Origin: Heyndrickxia oleronia
GTDB lineage: Bacteria > Bacillota > Bacilli > Bacillales > Bacillaceae_C
Length of the DNA stretch: 64,000 nucleotides
Direction: 5' to 3'
NCBI RefSeq assembly: GCF_017809215.1
Contig: NZ_CP065424.1
Location: 176,001 to 240,000, forward strand
The notes beneath the pieces are model-generated. The model was not told where the DNA came from. It searched no databases and worked only from the letters and a program-made list of their open reading frames with translations. A program made the translations under genes and the position numbers. This document shows positions 43,365 through 51,942 of the stretch, piece after piece. Numbering within the stretch: the first letter of the stretch is position 1; each line of letters starts with the position of its first letter.

Positions 43365-44651
43365 ATGATTCGAATAGTAACGACGGAAACGCCTTATAAG
43401 GTTGGGGAAACGGTAAAATTATCGGGTTGGGTTCATAAACAACGTTATTTATCAAAAGTTACCTTCCTGCTACTTCGTGATAGAGGTGGAATTATTCAAT
43501 GTATTTTGGAGAAAGAATGGTTAAATTTCCGAGTAGAAAACGAATCGATTGTTGAGATAATCGGGGACGTTGTTGAATCAAAGAAACAAAAATTAGGCGT
43601 AGAAATACATGTGAGAAACATTAGAGTGATCAATAAATGTCAAAAGGCGATCCCTTTTGAAATCAATCAATCGGAATTGAAAGCAGGAATGGATCATCTT
43701 CTTAACCACCGTACCATATCTTTAAGACATGAAAAAAATCAAGCCATTTTTAAAATTCAAAGTGTATTATCACAGTCATTTGGCGATTTTTTTACATCAC
43801 ATGGATTTACACGTATTTTTACACCAAAAATTGTCTCTCAGGGTGCAGAAGGAGGGGCAAATGTATTTAGCCTAAATTATTTTGGGAAAAACGCCCATTT
43901 AGCACAATCACCTCAATTTTATAAACAAATGATGGTAGCAAGTGGTTTCGAACGTGTTTTTGAAATCGGGCAGGTATTTCGAGCGGAGGCACATCATTCA
44001 TCAAGACATTTAAATGAATATGTTTCTCTTGATGTTGAAATAGGATTTATTGACGATGTAAAAGAAATTATGGAATGGGAAACAGATGTACTTAAATATA
44101 TGATCTCACGTGTAAATGACCAATGTAAACGGGAGTTAGAAATTCTTGATGTTAAACTTCCGTTTATAACTGAGATTCCGTGCTTAACTCTTTATGAAGC
44201 ACAGGAAATATTAAGTAGTCAATATCAAAAAGCATCTCCTGAAGGGGACTTAGATTCTGAAGGCGAACGGTTAATAGGTGAATACGTAAGAGAAAAATAT
44301 AATAGTGAATTTGTCTTTATTACCAATTATCCATGTGAAACACGTCCAATGTACACGATGCCGAGTAATGATTCAGCATTAACAGAATCCTTTGATTTAT
44401 TGTACAAAGGCTTAGAAATTACTTCCGGTGGGCTTCGTATCCATGATTATGAAATGCTGTTACAGTCATTCTCAAGTAAAGGATTAAATCCAAATGATTT
44501 TGCCTCATATATTGAAATGTTTCAATATGGTGTACCTCCACATGGTGGGTTCGCCATTGGACTAGAGAGATTGACAGCAAATATGACAGGAGTAGGAAAT
44601 ATTAGGGGGGCGACAGCATTTCCTAGGGATCTTGAGAGACTTATACCTTAG
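43365..44651 (+). CDS. aspS: Archaeal-type aspartyl-tRNA synthetase (AspRS2, probably non-discriminating)
   Basis: 428 residues. An N-terminal OB-fold anticodon domain (VKLSGWVHKQRYLSK, LRDRGGIIQC) precedes a class II catalytic core with FTRIFTPKIVSQGAEGG (motif 1 region), FRAEAHHSSRHLNEYVSLDVE (motif 2) and GGFAIGLERLTANMTG (motif 3). The length and PPHGGFAIGLERL ending mark the archaeal/genre-2 AspRS rather than the ~590-residue bacterial AspS or AsnS. Such enzymes can charge tRNA-Asn with Asp for the GatCAB transamidation route; this is family knowledge, not shown here. GGAGG precedes the ATG. T-box controlled. Confidence 0.85.
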   Translation: MIRIVTTETPYKVGETVKLSGWVHKQRYLSKVTFLLLRDRGGIIQCILEKEWLNFRVENESIVEIIGDVVESKKQKLGVEIHVRNIRVINKCQKAIPFEINQSELKAGMDHLLNHRTISLRHEKNQAIFKIQSVLSQSFGDFFTSHGFTRIFTPKIVSQGAEGGANVFSLNYFGKNAHLAQSPQFYKQMMVASGFERVFEIGQVFRAEAHHSSRHLNEYVSLDVEIGFIDDVKEIMEWETDVLKYMISRVNDQCKRELEILDVKLPFITEIPCLTLYEAQEILSSQYQKASPEGDLDSEGERLIGEYVREKYNSEFVFITNYPCETRPMYTMPSNDSALTESFDLLYKGLEITSGGLRIHDYEMLLQSFSSKGLNPNDFASYIEMFQYGVPPHGGFAIGLERLTANMTGVGNIRGATAFPRDLERLIP

Positions 44652-44723
44652 AGCAAAATCAATGGTCTTAATAACAGTGTAAGGGAGGGAATAATATATA
44701 AGGACGAGGATTTTCCCAAGGTT

Positions 44724-44749
44724 GGTTGCCAAAAATGGCAGCCTTTTTT
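44724..44749 (+). terminator. Terminator after the aspartyl-tRNA synthetase
   Basis: GGTTGCC (44724-44730) pairs with GGCAGCC (44737-44743), with one G-T pair, followed by six T. Confidence 0.75.
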
Positions 44750-44829
44750 ATTTGAATAGTGGGGGTAAACTTGAAAGTTTGTTGAGTTAATCTCACCGTT
44801 AGAGTGCTTACACATTATTAAATGTTTCA

Positions 44830-44879
44830 TTGACTTTTTGTATACGATAGGAATATAAAATGTATACAAATGTATACAG
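44830..44879 (+). promoter_or_regulatory. Promoter with three TGTATAC palindromes
   Basis: TTGACT (44830-44835) and TATAAA (44854-44859) are 18 bp apart. TGTATACG at 44839-44846 lies in the spacer, and two perfect TGTATACA palindromes follow at 44861-44868 and 44871-44878. This looks like a tightly repressed promoter; the repressor is not identified. Confidence 0.65.
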
Positions 44880-44893
44880 AGAGGAGATTTTTT

Positions 44894-45279
44894 ATGAGAA
44901 ATGAAGGATATAGGGGTCGTGGCAGAGATAGACATCACCATGGTGAGGGGCATAACCGAAAAGAAAAACATGTTCATCAAGGAGCAAAAACGTTCCGCAA
45001 AGGCAGAGCCATCGCATTTTTAGAAATGATGAGTCTTAAGTGTGATACTTTAAAGCAACAATTAGTAACACCGGAACTTCAAACAATTAATCCAATTTTA
45101 GTTGGTGACTAAAGGCAGTGGAAATGGTCATTAATGAGTTTGTTCAGATGTTTGAACTATATGAATATGAGGTAATGGAAAATAAAGGAGATGTTCAAGA
45201 AACAGAAGAAGTAATTGAAACGTCTTCTTTGCTAGCTACTCAAGAGAAGCAAAACAATGAAGAGGAAAAGAATGACTAA
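44894..45279 (+). pseudogene. Frameshifted small His-rich protein gene, unknown function
   Basis: From ATG 44894 (behind GAGAGGAGA) the frame reads RGRGRDRHHHGEGHNRKEKH, then GAKTFRKGRAIAFLEMM and ends early after INPILVGD at 45112. One base along, the frame LKAVEMVINEFVQMFELYEYE continues smoothly to TAA at 45277-45279. A single lost base near 45108 explains it. The repaired product would be about 128 residues, with a basic His-rich start and an acidic tail. I cannot name the family. The operator-laden promoter upstream appears intact. Confidence 0.7.
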
Positions 45280-45368
45280 ACCAATTTTTTTTAGTAGTCA
45301 TCGAGGACGGAAATTGGAGTTATCCTCCAATTTCCCATATTTATAAATGCGAAAAAGTACAAAATTGA

Positions 45369-46154
45369 TTATTTAGCTGGAATATTAAGCAATTTAGGGA
45401 TCGTTACTAAGTGATATTTTTCTTTATTCAGCTCATCAATAATTTTTGGTAAAGATTTTACGGTCCCAGATAAATCTCCACCAGTCCCGGTTCCAGAATG
45501 CTGTAGAATAATTGCACCTGGTTTTACATGCAATAGAACATTACTTGCCACTTGATCTTCATCTAAGCCTTTCCAATCTAGAGAATCGATATTCCAATTC
45601 ACAATTTTTTTGTTGTGTAATTTCAACCATTGGAGTTGCTCTTCATTGATATTTCCATATGGCGGTCTAATCATTCTTGGAATATATCCAGTATACTGTT
45701 TAATAATATTGTCCGTTTTTATAATTTGATTTCTAAATTCAGAATCACTCAATTTAGAAAAATTTGCATGGTTATACGAATGGTTTCCAAGAGCATGTCC
45801 TTCTCGAATAATCCTTTTAAATATATCAGGATGTTCCTCGATTCGATATCCAACTACAAAAAATGTTGCTTTAACCCCTTTTTGTTTTAAAATATCTAAA
45901 ATCTGTGGGGTGAAAATATTATCAGGTGCATCATCAAATGTTAATGCAATTTCTCGTTTTGTCTTCGATCCATACAAAAAAAATGTATTTTGGTATTTAT
46001 TATTTAATTCCGATAAGGATAATGGATCTTTTTTAGATTCAGCGGATAGCTCATGAACGATAGATGTGGTCTTTGCTTTAACGTATGTAGAATCGGAAAA
46101 GGGAACAATAAATAATTGGGATAAGACGAATAAAATAAGCAGAGAATGTTTCAT
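45369..46154 (-). CDS. Secreted polysaccharide deacetylase (NodB domain)
   Basis: 261 residues with an N-terminal signal (MKHSLLILFVLSQLFIVPFS). The NodB motifs are in order: LTFDDAPD (catalytic and metal Asp), GNHSYNHANF (H-x-x-x-H metal ligands), RPPYGNINEE (active-site groove), WNIDSLDW, and ILQHSGTG with the C-terminal catalytic His. It deacetylates N-acetylglucosamine residues of peptidoglycan or a related polymer; close relatives include YlxY and PdaB-type spore enzymes. Single gene. Confidence 0.9.
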   Translation of the reverse strand: MKHSLLILFVLSQLFIVPFSDSTYVKAKTTSIVHELSAESKKDPLSLSELNNKYQNTFFLYGSKTKREIALTFDDAPDNIFTPQILDILKQKGVKATFFVVGYRIEEHPDIFKRIIREGHALGNHSYNHANFSKLSDSEFRNQIIKTDNIIKQYTGYIPRMIRPPYGNINEEQLQWLKLHNKKIVNWNIDSLDWKGLDEDQVASNVLLHVKPGAIILQHSGTGTGGDLSGTVKSLPKIIDELNKEKYHLVTIPKLLNIPAK

Positions 46155-46340
46155 TAGTTACTACCTCTAGTTTTTAGATTATATTCTTTCTATGTTATAT
46201 ATTTGCAATTCCTAATAAAATATACTTAAAGAGATACGAATGAAGGAGGTTAAGATCAATCATCGTAATTTCCTTCTTGTGAAAATGACTATTAACGTGA
46301 ATCAATTAGTTAATTAAGGAAAGCGTTAAGGAGGATTTAT

Positions 46341-46712
46341 ATGGATTATCAAAATCAGGCAATAAACATCAATAATAAATTATCGAAATTTAATGAATAC
46401 TGGTCTCCTAAAGTAATTAGTGAAATGAATGATTATCAGTTTAAGTTAGCAAAATTATTAGGTGACTTTGTTTGGCATAGCCACAATGATACCGATGAAG
46501 TATTTTTTGTGATAGAGGGGGAAATGAAAATTGAATTTCGCGATGGAGAGGTTACACTTTCAAAAGGAGAGATGTACGTCGTACCTAAAGGGGTAGAGCA
46601 TAAGCCATTTGCGGAAAAAGAATGTCAGGTCATGCTAGTGGAGCCGAAAGGTGTGGTTAACACAGGTGATCACCAAGGAGAGTTAACAGCGGAAAATGAT
46701 GTATGGATTTAA
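46341..46712 (+). CDS. Cupin-domain protein
   Basis: 123 residues forming a single small beta-barrel. Cupin motif 1 is [26 protein letters not shown] (HSH, then Glu), and motif 2 is [12 protein letters not shown]. The His-x-His, Glu and His ligands for a metal are all there. The function is unknown; such proteins are often mannose-6-phosphate-isomerase-like. AAGGAGG is placed nine bases before the ATG. Confidence 0.85.
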   Translation: MDYQNQAININNKLSKFNEYWSPKVISEMNDYQFKLAKLLGDFVWHSHNDTDEVFFVIEGEMKIEFRDGEVTLSKGEMYVVPKGVEHKPFAEKECQVMLVEPKGVVNTGDHQGELTAENDVWI

Positions 46713-46855
46713 GTGGATTGTTCATGAATTTATTAGTTAAAATGATGGAATGATTACAACTTGCTTTTTTTTGGGAAATAGTTGGATTGCAAAGTGATTT
46801 GCATGTATTTACCAGAATATACAATGAGTGAGTATTTTTATAGGCGGGTGAAAAC

Positions 46856-47398
46856 ATGGCAATAAATTTAGAAACTTTATTTTTAATTGATCAAAAGGAT
46901 GGTATGAGTTTAGAGTTTAGTAAATTAGTTTCAATGATGAATTATGCAAGAGAGACGACCATTGCAGAGGTAAAGGAATTAACCGTTGAAGAACTTGATT
47001 TCCTTTATGATGCGGAAGCTAATTCAATTGGAATGTTATTAGCACATATGGTTTCGGTTGAAAAAGCTTATCAAATTGAAACATTTTATAATCGTGACGT
47101 GACAGATGAGGAAATTATTGAGTTAAATCCAGCCTTAGAATTGGGAAGTAGGGCAAGGGAACAAATCCATGGGAATACGATTGATTTTTATATGAAGGAA
47201 TTAACCGATGTTCGTAATAAAACCATCGAAACATTTCAAACACTCCCGGATGAATGGTTATTTCAGCAAACTCCTTTTTGGTTTGATCAACAAGCTAATA
47301 ATTACTTTAAATGGTTCCATGTATTTGAAGATGAATTAAATCATAGAGGGCAAATAAGGATTATTAAAAAAATGATGGCGAAGAGGTTGAAGGTTTAA
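46856..47398 (+). CDS. DinB-like four-helix protein
   Basis: 180 residues, helical. SIGMLLAHMVSVEKAYQ provides a first His and HVFEDELNHRGQIRII gives the later His pair, the pattern of DinB/YfiT metal-binding proteins. In Bacillaceae this fold includes bacillithiol-dependent transferases and stress proteins; no specific role can be read. It lies 140 bp after the cupin gene, and a second DinB-like gene follows. Confidence 0.78.
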   Translation: MAINLETLFLIDQKDGMSLEFSKLVSMMNYARETTIAEVKELTVEELDFLYDAEANSIGMLLAHMVSVEKAYQIETFYNRDVTDEEIIELNPALELGSRAREQIHGNTIDFYMKELTDVRNKTIETFQTLPDEWLFQQTPFWFDQQANNYFKWFHVFEDELNHRGQIRIIKKMMAKRLKV

Positions 47399-47403
47399 AG
47401 AAG

Positions 47404-47438
47404 AAAAGGGATGTAGCGAGGGCTATATCCCCTTTTTA
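47404..47438 (+). terminator. Terminator after the first DinB-like gene
   Basis: AAAGGGATGTAGC pairs with GGCTATATCCCCTTTTT, including one mismatch, and ends in T5. Confidence 0.7.
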
Positions 47439-47543
47439 GTTATAAGTACAATGTAATAAAACAAGAACAACTGTATATATGAATCATGAGATACATATTT
47501 TTAAGAAGATGGTTGCAAGTGAATCATAGAGAGGAGAAGTGAG

Positions 47544-48068
47544 ATGAATTTTAAACTAATGGAAGCTATTGAAGTGTTGCAACGTACTCCACAAACATTA
47601 AATGAATTTGTATCTGGTTTATCGAAAGGCTGGTTGGTTTGTAATGAGGGTGAGGGTACTTGGAATGTAGCTGAGGTGATTGAGCATCTTATTGAAGCCG
47701 ATAAACATAATTGGATACCAAGATTAGAAACAATGCTTCATGAAGGTGAGAGACGACCCTTTCCTCCTTTTGATCGTTTTGCACATTTAAATAATATGTC
47801 GGAAAGAACCATTCAACAACAGTTGCGAGAATTTAAGAAGGTGAGAACGGAAAATATAACTAAACTTAAGACAATTATTCAAACTGAATTACAACTTGAG
47901 CTTACAGGGGTGCATCCTGAATTTGGAATAGTGAAGGTCAGAGAATTATTATCGACATGGGTTGTTCATGATTTAACACATATTTCCCAAATTGTACGGG
48001 TGATGGCAAAGAGATATGATATGGATGTTGGTCCTTGGAGGGAGTACTTAGGCATATTGGAAGATTGA
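47544..48068 (+). CDS. DinB superfamily protein
   Basis: 174 residues. [20 protein letters not shown] and [18 protein letters not shown] carry the three histidines of the DinB_2 metal site. It is only distantly similar to the gene before it, so an ancient rather than recent duplicate. GAGAGGAGAAG gives a good ribosome binding site. Function unknown. Confidence 0.8.
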   Translation: MNFKLMEAIEVLQRTPQTLNEFVSGLSKGWLVCNEGEGTWNVAEVIEHLIEADKHNWIPRLETMLHEGERRPFPPFDRFAHLNNMSERTIQQQLREFKKVRTENITKLKTIIQTELQLELTGVHPEFGIVKVRELLSTWVVHDLTHISQIVRVMAKRYDMDVGPWREYLGILED

Positions 48069-48082
48069 TTTCAGTGTTAGAT

Positions 48083-48145
48083 TGTCCAAAGTAATTGACA
48101 TTTCACTTACGATTGTTAGAATAATAATGTCCAATACTTTTGACA
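48083..48145 (+). promoter_or_regulatory. Promoter of the XRE gene with twin TGTC-N10-GACA sites
   Basis: TTGACA (48095-48100), 16-bp spacer, TAGAAT (48117-48122). Two dyads TGTC-N10-GACA lie at 48083-48100, over the -35, and at 48128-48145, after the start. They share most of their sequence (TGTCCAA...TTGACAT). Autorepression is the natural reading. Confidence 0.65.
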
Positions 48146-48157
48146 TAGGTGATACTT

Positions 48158-48349
48158 ATGAAAAATAAAATAAAAGAGGTAAGGAAAAAGCTAGGACTCA
48201 CTCAAGAGGATCTTGCTAAGGAGTGTGGGGTCGTGAGGCAAACGATTAATTGTGTCGAGAACGATAAATATGATCCTACACTGGAATTGGCATTCAAGTT
48301 ATCAAAAATACTAAGAGTAAAGGTGGATGCATTGTTTATTTATGAGTAA
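48158..48349 (+). CDS. Small XRE-family transcriptional regulator
   Basis: 63 residues consisting almost wholly of a Cro/CI-type helix-turn-helix: KIKEVRKKLGLTQEDLAKEC, VVRQTINCVENDKYDPT. It resembles the YgzD/YozG group of mini-repressors. The ATG at 48158 follows AGGTGA by six bases; a GTG at 48149 overlaps that site and is less likely. It is probably autoregulated through the dyads upstream. The next gene begins 25 bases later. Confidence 0.87.
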   Translation: MKNKIKEVRKKLGLTQEDLAKECGVVRQTINCVENDKYDPTLELAFKLSKILRVKVDALFIYE

Positions 48350-48374
48350 ATTTCATTCAAATTATATAATTACA

Positions 48375-48917
48375 ATGAAGGATATCGTTAGGGAAGGTGA
48401 CCCTATTCTCCATCAGGCAACAAAAGAGGTATCCCTCCCACCTTCTGAAGAAGATAAGGAAACATTAATATCCATGATGAATTTTTTGAAAAATAGTCAG
48501 GATTCTAATCTAGCAAAAAAATATAATTTACGTCCAGGAGTAGGTCTATCAGCCAATCAAATCGGGTTGAATAAGAGAATGTTTACGGCTTTTTTAACTG
48601 ATGAGAAGGGGAAAGAGCATGAATATGCAATGATAAATCCGAAAATCATCAGTCATTCCGTCTCCATGATTTATTTACCACAGGGCGAGGGTTGCCTTTC
48701 TGTTGATCGAGATATAAAAGGCTTTGTACCTCGATATGAACGGATTAAAGTGAAGGGATTTAATCTTACAGGAGAAGAAGTGTTATTAAAGCTAAGTGGA
48801 TATTCCTCAATTGTTGTACAGCATGAAATTGATCATTTAGATGGTATTATGTTTTACGATCGTATGAATAAAGAAAATCCATTTCAATTACCGGATAATA
48901 TCAAAAGCTTATATTGA
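48375..48917 (+). CDS. defB: Peptide deformylase
   Basis: It removes the formyl group from nascent N-terminal methionine. The three motifs are present: GVGLSANQIG (usual GxGLAAxQ), EGCLSV with the Cys ligand, and QHEIDHLDG with the HExxH. It is closely similar in layout to B. subtilis DefB (YkrB), 180 residues. I place the start at the ATG at 48375 (MKDIVREGDP). No good ribosome binding site precedes it. A longer frame from ATG 48327 overlaps the XRE gene and has an unlikely N-terminus. The Ser-Ala-Asn in motif 1 differs from the common form. Confidence 0.87.
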   Translation: MKDIVREGDPILHQATKEVSLPPSEEDKETLISMMNFLKNSQDSNLAKKYNLRPGVGLSANQIGLNKRMFTAFLTDEKGKEHEYAMINPKIISHSVSMIYLPQGEGCLSVDRDIKGFVPRYERIKVKGFNLTGEEVLLKLSGYSSIVVQHEIDHLDGIMFYDRMNKENPFQLPDNIKSLY

Positions 48918-48952
48918 TATCTGTATGAAGAAAAAGCTATATAAAGATAGAA

Positions 48953-48986
48953 GAAGGAACTTTCCCTTTTGGGTCAGTTCCTTCAT
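48953..48986. terminator. Bidirectional terminator between defB and the dehydrogenase
   Basis: GAAGGAACT (48953-48961) pairs with AGTTCCTTC (48976-48984). Confidence 0.65.
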
Positions 48987-49001
48987 ATTGTAGGCAAGGA
49001 A

Positions 49002-49901
49002 TTAGTTTTCTAAGAAACCAGGTTTCATAAAGTTTGGATTTGGATAGGTGTAGAAACCTTCTCCAGTAGCTCTACCAAGTTTGCCTTTATCAATATACTC
49101 AGATTTCAATAACTCAGCTAATTTTTCGTATTCTTGGCTACCCGTTGCTTTCGCTTTAGCGAGTGTAATATTATATGCAGTATTGATTCCAACAACATCT
49201 AAAATGGCAAAAGGACCTTGAGGTGCACCCGTTGCAATCATCCAAGTTTTGTCGATTGTTTCCGCATCTGCAACTTCATTCAATAAGAGAAGCTGTGCAG
49301 CATCTAATAAAGGAACTAATAATGAATTTAAAATATAGCCTGGTTGTTCTTTATATAAAGGCAAAGCAACCATACCAATCGCTTTGGCAAATTCAATCAC
49401 TTCATTAAAGACCTTCATATCTGTTCCAGGGTGTTTCATAACCTCTGCTGTGTTATTTTTCCAAATTTCGTTTGCGAAGTGTAGGGCTAAAAACTTAGCA
49501 GGTCTACCTGTTGCATCGGCAAACTGGCTTGGTAATAATGTAGAAGAGTTTGTTGCAAAAATTGTTTTTTCAGGAGCTACCTTTCCAAGCTCATTGTAAA
49601 AGTCAGTTTTAATTTGAACAACCTCAGGAATCGCTTCGATTACTAGGTCTGCATTAGCAACTGCTTTTGATAAATTAGAATTGAAAGATATGCGTTCATA
49701 AGCTAAGTTAACTTCTTCATCAGTAGCATTCAAATCTTTTTTATAGTGCTCCTTTAAACCGTTAATTCTTTCTTTCGCACGCTCTAAAACTTCATCATTA
49801 ATGTCATATACAGATACATTGAATCCTTTGAATGCTGTTTGGTATGCAATCTGACTCCCTAGCACACCGCTACCGGCAACGGTAATATTTTGATAATTCA
49901 T
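49002..49901 (-). CDS. 3-hydroxyacyl-CoA dehydrogenase family protein
   Basis: 299 residues. An N-terminal NAD-binding Rossmann fold (ITVAGSGVLGSQIAYQ, VSVYDIND) is followed by the family segment NADLVIEAIPE, the NSS and LHFANEIWKN regions (the catalytic His lies in LHFAN) and a helical C-terminal domain. It oxidises 3-hydroxyacyl-CoA, for example 3-hydroxybutyryl-CoA; no other fatty-acid gene is close. The start at 49901 is fixed by AGAAGGAGAA upstream; a longer frame from 49949 lacks such a site. Confidence 0.85.
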   Translation of the reverse strand: MNYQNITVAGSGVLGSQIAYQTAFKGFNVSVYDINDEVLERAKERINGLKEHYKKDLNATDEEVNLAYERISFNSNLSKAVANADLVIEAIPEVVQIKTDFYNELGKVAPEKTIFATNSSTLLPSQFADATGRPAKFLALHFANEIWKNNTAEVMKHPGTDMKVFNEVIEFAKAIGMVALPLYKEQPGYILNSLLVPLLDAAQLLLLNEVADAETIDKTWMIATGAPQGPFAILDVVGINTAYNITLAKAKATGSQEYEKLAELLKSEYIDKGKLGRATGEGFYTYPNPNFMKPGFLEN

Positions 49902-50213
49902 AGCCAGTTCTCCTTCTTTCCAATTAAATACCTTCATATTATGGCACATCCCATCAAAAAAGATAAAAGAATATGCTTCTATATAGGTAAGGGAATCTTC
50001 TCCAATATTTCTTTTATCATGAATCTTAAATGAAAAAATAATGTATAGATAATGAAAAAATATTTATGAGAACGTAAATCTTAATTGCACCATTCCTTTT
50101 ATATTGAAATGCTTTAAATATGCTTCTATTTGATTCCATATTTCGATAAAAGTTGAAATTTAAAGCGGATATAATAGCAATAGCTTAGTATTACAAAAAT
50201 AGGGAGAGACAAA

Positions 50214-51110
50214 ATGAATAATTACAAATTTATACCATTAGTACTTTTAACGACATTTTTAATGGGATCGTCGTTCGCTATCGTTAAAATAGGCTTGTCC
50301 TATTCATCACCGATATTATTAGCAGCTTTGCGTTTTACACTTGCAGGAATCATTATGAGCATAATTGTGAGTGTTTTAAAAAGGCCACATCCCATAACTA
50401 AAAAGAGCTGGATAAGGATGGTTATTATTGGTGCTTGTCAAACAGCTGGCGTGATGGGGTGTATATTTTTGAGCTTGCGAACGATTACTGCCAGTGAATC
50501 CTCCATCCTTACATTCACAAATCCGTTACTTGTTATTGTCTTTGGGACCATTTTTACCAAAATTCGTTATAGATTATATCAGTGGATCGGTGTTTTTTTA
50601 GGACTATTAGGGGTAGTTATTACAATGGGGACCCAATTACAATTTGAAATTGGGATAGTATTTGGTATTCTTTCAGCAGTTTTTTGGGCAATTGCTACAT
50701 TATTAGCAAATAAGTGGGGGGCAACTTTTGATACCTGGGTATTATCAGCCTATCAAATGCTTTTTGGCGGATTATTACTGTTACTTGCTAGTTTTCTTTT
50801 TGAAAAGCCATTTTTCACTTTCAATGGCCAGTCCTTATTCATTTTATTTTGGTTAAGTATGATGTCCTCAATTGTTCAATTTGCGATTTGGTACTATCTT
50901 CTGCAAAAAGGTGATCCTGGAAAGACGAGCGCTTATTTATTTTTAGCCCCATTCTTCGGTGTAATAACCGGTTGGTTACTGCTTGGGGATCATCTATATC
51001 CTTCACTTATTATTGGTGGTTTGTTTATTATCATTGGTATTTATCTTGTAAATAGAAAATTTCAGAATTTAAAACAAGAGAATGCTAGTATAGAAATCCA
51101 AAATAGATAG
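50214..51110 (+). CDS. EamA-family (DMT) transporter
   Basis: 298 residues with about ten membrane helices in two EamA repeats (LLTTFLMGSSFAIVKIGL; GILSAVFWAIATLLANKWG). The segment LRFTLAGIIM and the second-repeat QMLFGGLLLL are typical of drug/metabolite transporters. Substrate unknown, possibly amino acids or drugs. GGGAGAG lies before the ATG. Single gene. Confidence 0.87.
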   Translation: MNNYKFIPLVLLTTFLMGSSFAIVKIGLSYSSPILLAALRFTLAGIIMSIIVSVLKRPHPITKKSWIRMVIIGACQTAGVMGCIFLSLRTITASESSILTFTNPLLVIVFGTIFTKIRYRLYQWIGVFLGLLGVVITMGTQLQFEIGIVFGILSAVFWAIATLLANKWGATFDTWVLSAYQMLFGGLLLLLASFLFEKPFFTFNGQSLFILFWLSMMSSIVQFAIWYYLLQKGDPGKTSAYLFLAPFFGVITGWLLLGDHLYPSLIIGGLFIIIGIYLVNRKFQNLKQENASIEIQNR

Positions 51111-51134
51111 ATTAAATGAATATATATAAGACTG

Positions 51135-51174
51135 CCTCCAAAGTGATTAAACCATTCTTTATGTACTTTGGAGG
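51135..51174. terminator. Hairpin between convergent genes
   Basis: CCTCCAAAGT (51135-51144) pairs perfectly with ACTTTGGAGG (51165-51174). T runs are poor on both sides. Confidence 0.6.
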
Positions 51175-51180
51175 GTAACT

Positions 51181-51870
51181 TTACTTGATTTCGATTTGAA
51201 ATGTTTTTTTGAATCCTATTTTTCCTTTATCTGTAATAGTCACAGCGCGAATGGATGGATCCTGAGTTATCCAGCCCAATGTTAAAAACTTTTTTAATAA
51301 TCCGTTACCTAGGGCTCCTGCAAGATGATGATGACGTTCGCTCCAATCTAAACATGCATGAGAAAATGAACGACGTTTTCCTCTTAATTCAACTAAATCA
51401 ATGCCAAAATCAGTGAAAAACTGCTCGCCTGTTGTTGTAACGGTAAACTCCTGTGCTTCTTTTTCTAAATAGCCTGCAGCCAACATGGCTTCAGTTAACT
51501 CAACTCCTAATTTTCCTGCTAAATGATCATAACACGTTCTAGCATTTTGGAGTAATTTCATTTGCCTTGATTGCTTTAATGAACGAACCTCAGGAGGAGG
51601 AGAAATAGCAAGGAATGATTCTAAAATGCGTGCAATTTCCTCATTAGCCAGCTGGTAATAACGGTGGCGACCATGTTTTTCAACAATAACGAGATTCCCA
51701 TCAACTAATTTGGAAAGGTGAAAACTTGCTGTTTGTGGTTTGATCGCGGCCATATAAGCTAGTTCACTTGCAGTATGAAAACGTCCGTCCATTAAACTTG
51801 TTAAAATAGTAGCACGTGAAGTTTCACCAAGAAGTGCAGCGACTTCAGCTACATTAGGACTAATACTCAT
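51181..51870 (-). CDS. ArsR-type winged-helix regulator with C-terminal domain
   Basis: 229 residues. The N-terminal ~90 residues form an ArsR-type helix-turn-helix (LGETSRATILTSLMDGRFHT, KPQTASFHLSKLVDGNLV, KHGRHRYYQL) without the Cys metal motif. The C-terminal half (CYDHLAGKLGVELTEAML, CLDWSERHHHLAGALG) is shared by a group of Bacillus regulators and has three consecutive histidines. The start at 51870 has GGGGTGAAA upstream; the longer frame from 51927 does not. Confidence 0.82.
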   Translation of the reverse strand: MSISPNVAEVAALLGETSRATILTSLMDGRFHTASELAYMAAIKPQTASFHLSKLVDGNLVIVEKHGRHRYYQLANEEIARILESFLAISPPPEVRSLKQSRQMKLLQNARTCYDHLAGKLGVELTEAMLAAGYLEKEAQEFTVTTTGEQFFTDFGIDLVELRGKRRSFSHACLDWSERHHHLAGALGNGLLKKFLTLGWITQDPSIRAVTITDKGKIGFKKTFQIEIK

Positions 51871-51942
51871 CTTTTTCACCCCTTTGTAATTCATACTTCC
51901 ATTGTAATCGAAGTATTGAATGTGCACAATGAAGTTTTTTAA

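Noticed and set aside
46240..46320. Good SD (GGAGG at about 46244) suggesting a small gene before the cupin
   Set aside because: No ATG, GTG or TTG at proper spacing opens a frame longer than a few codons.
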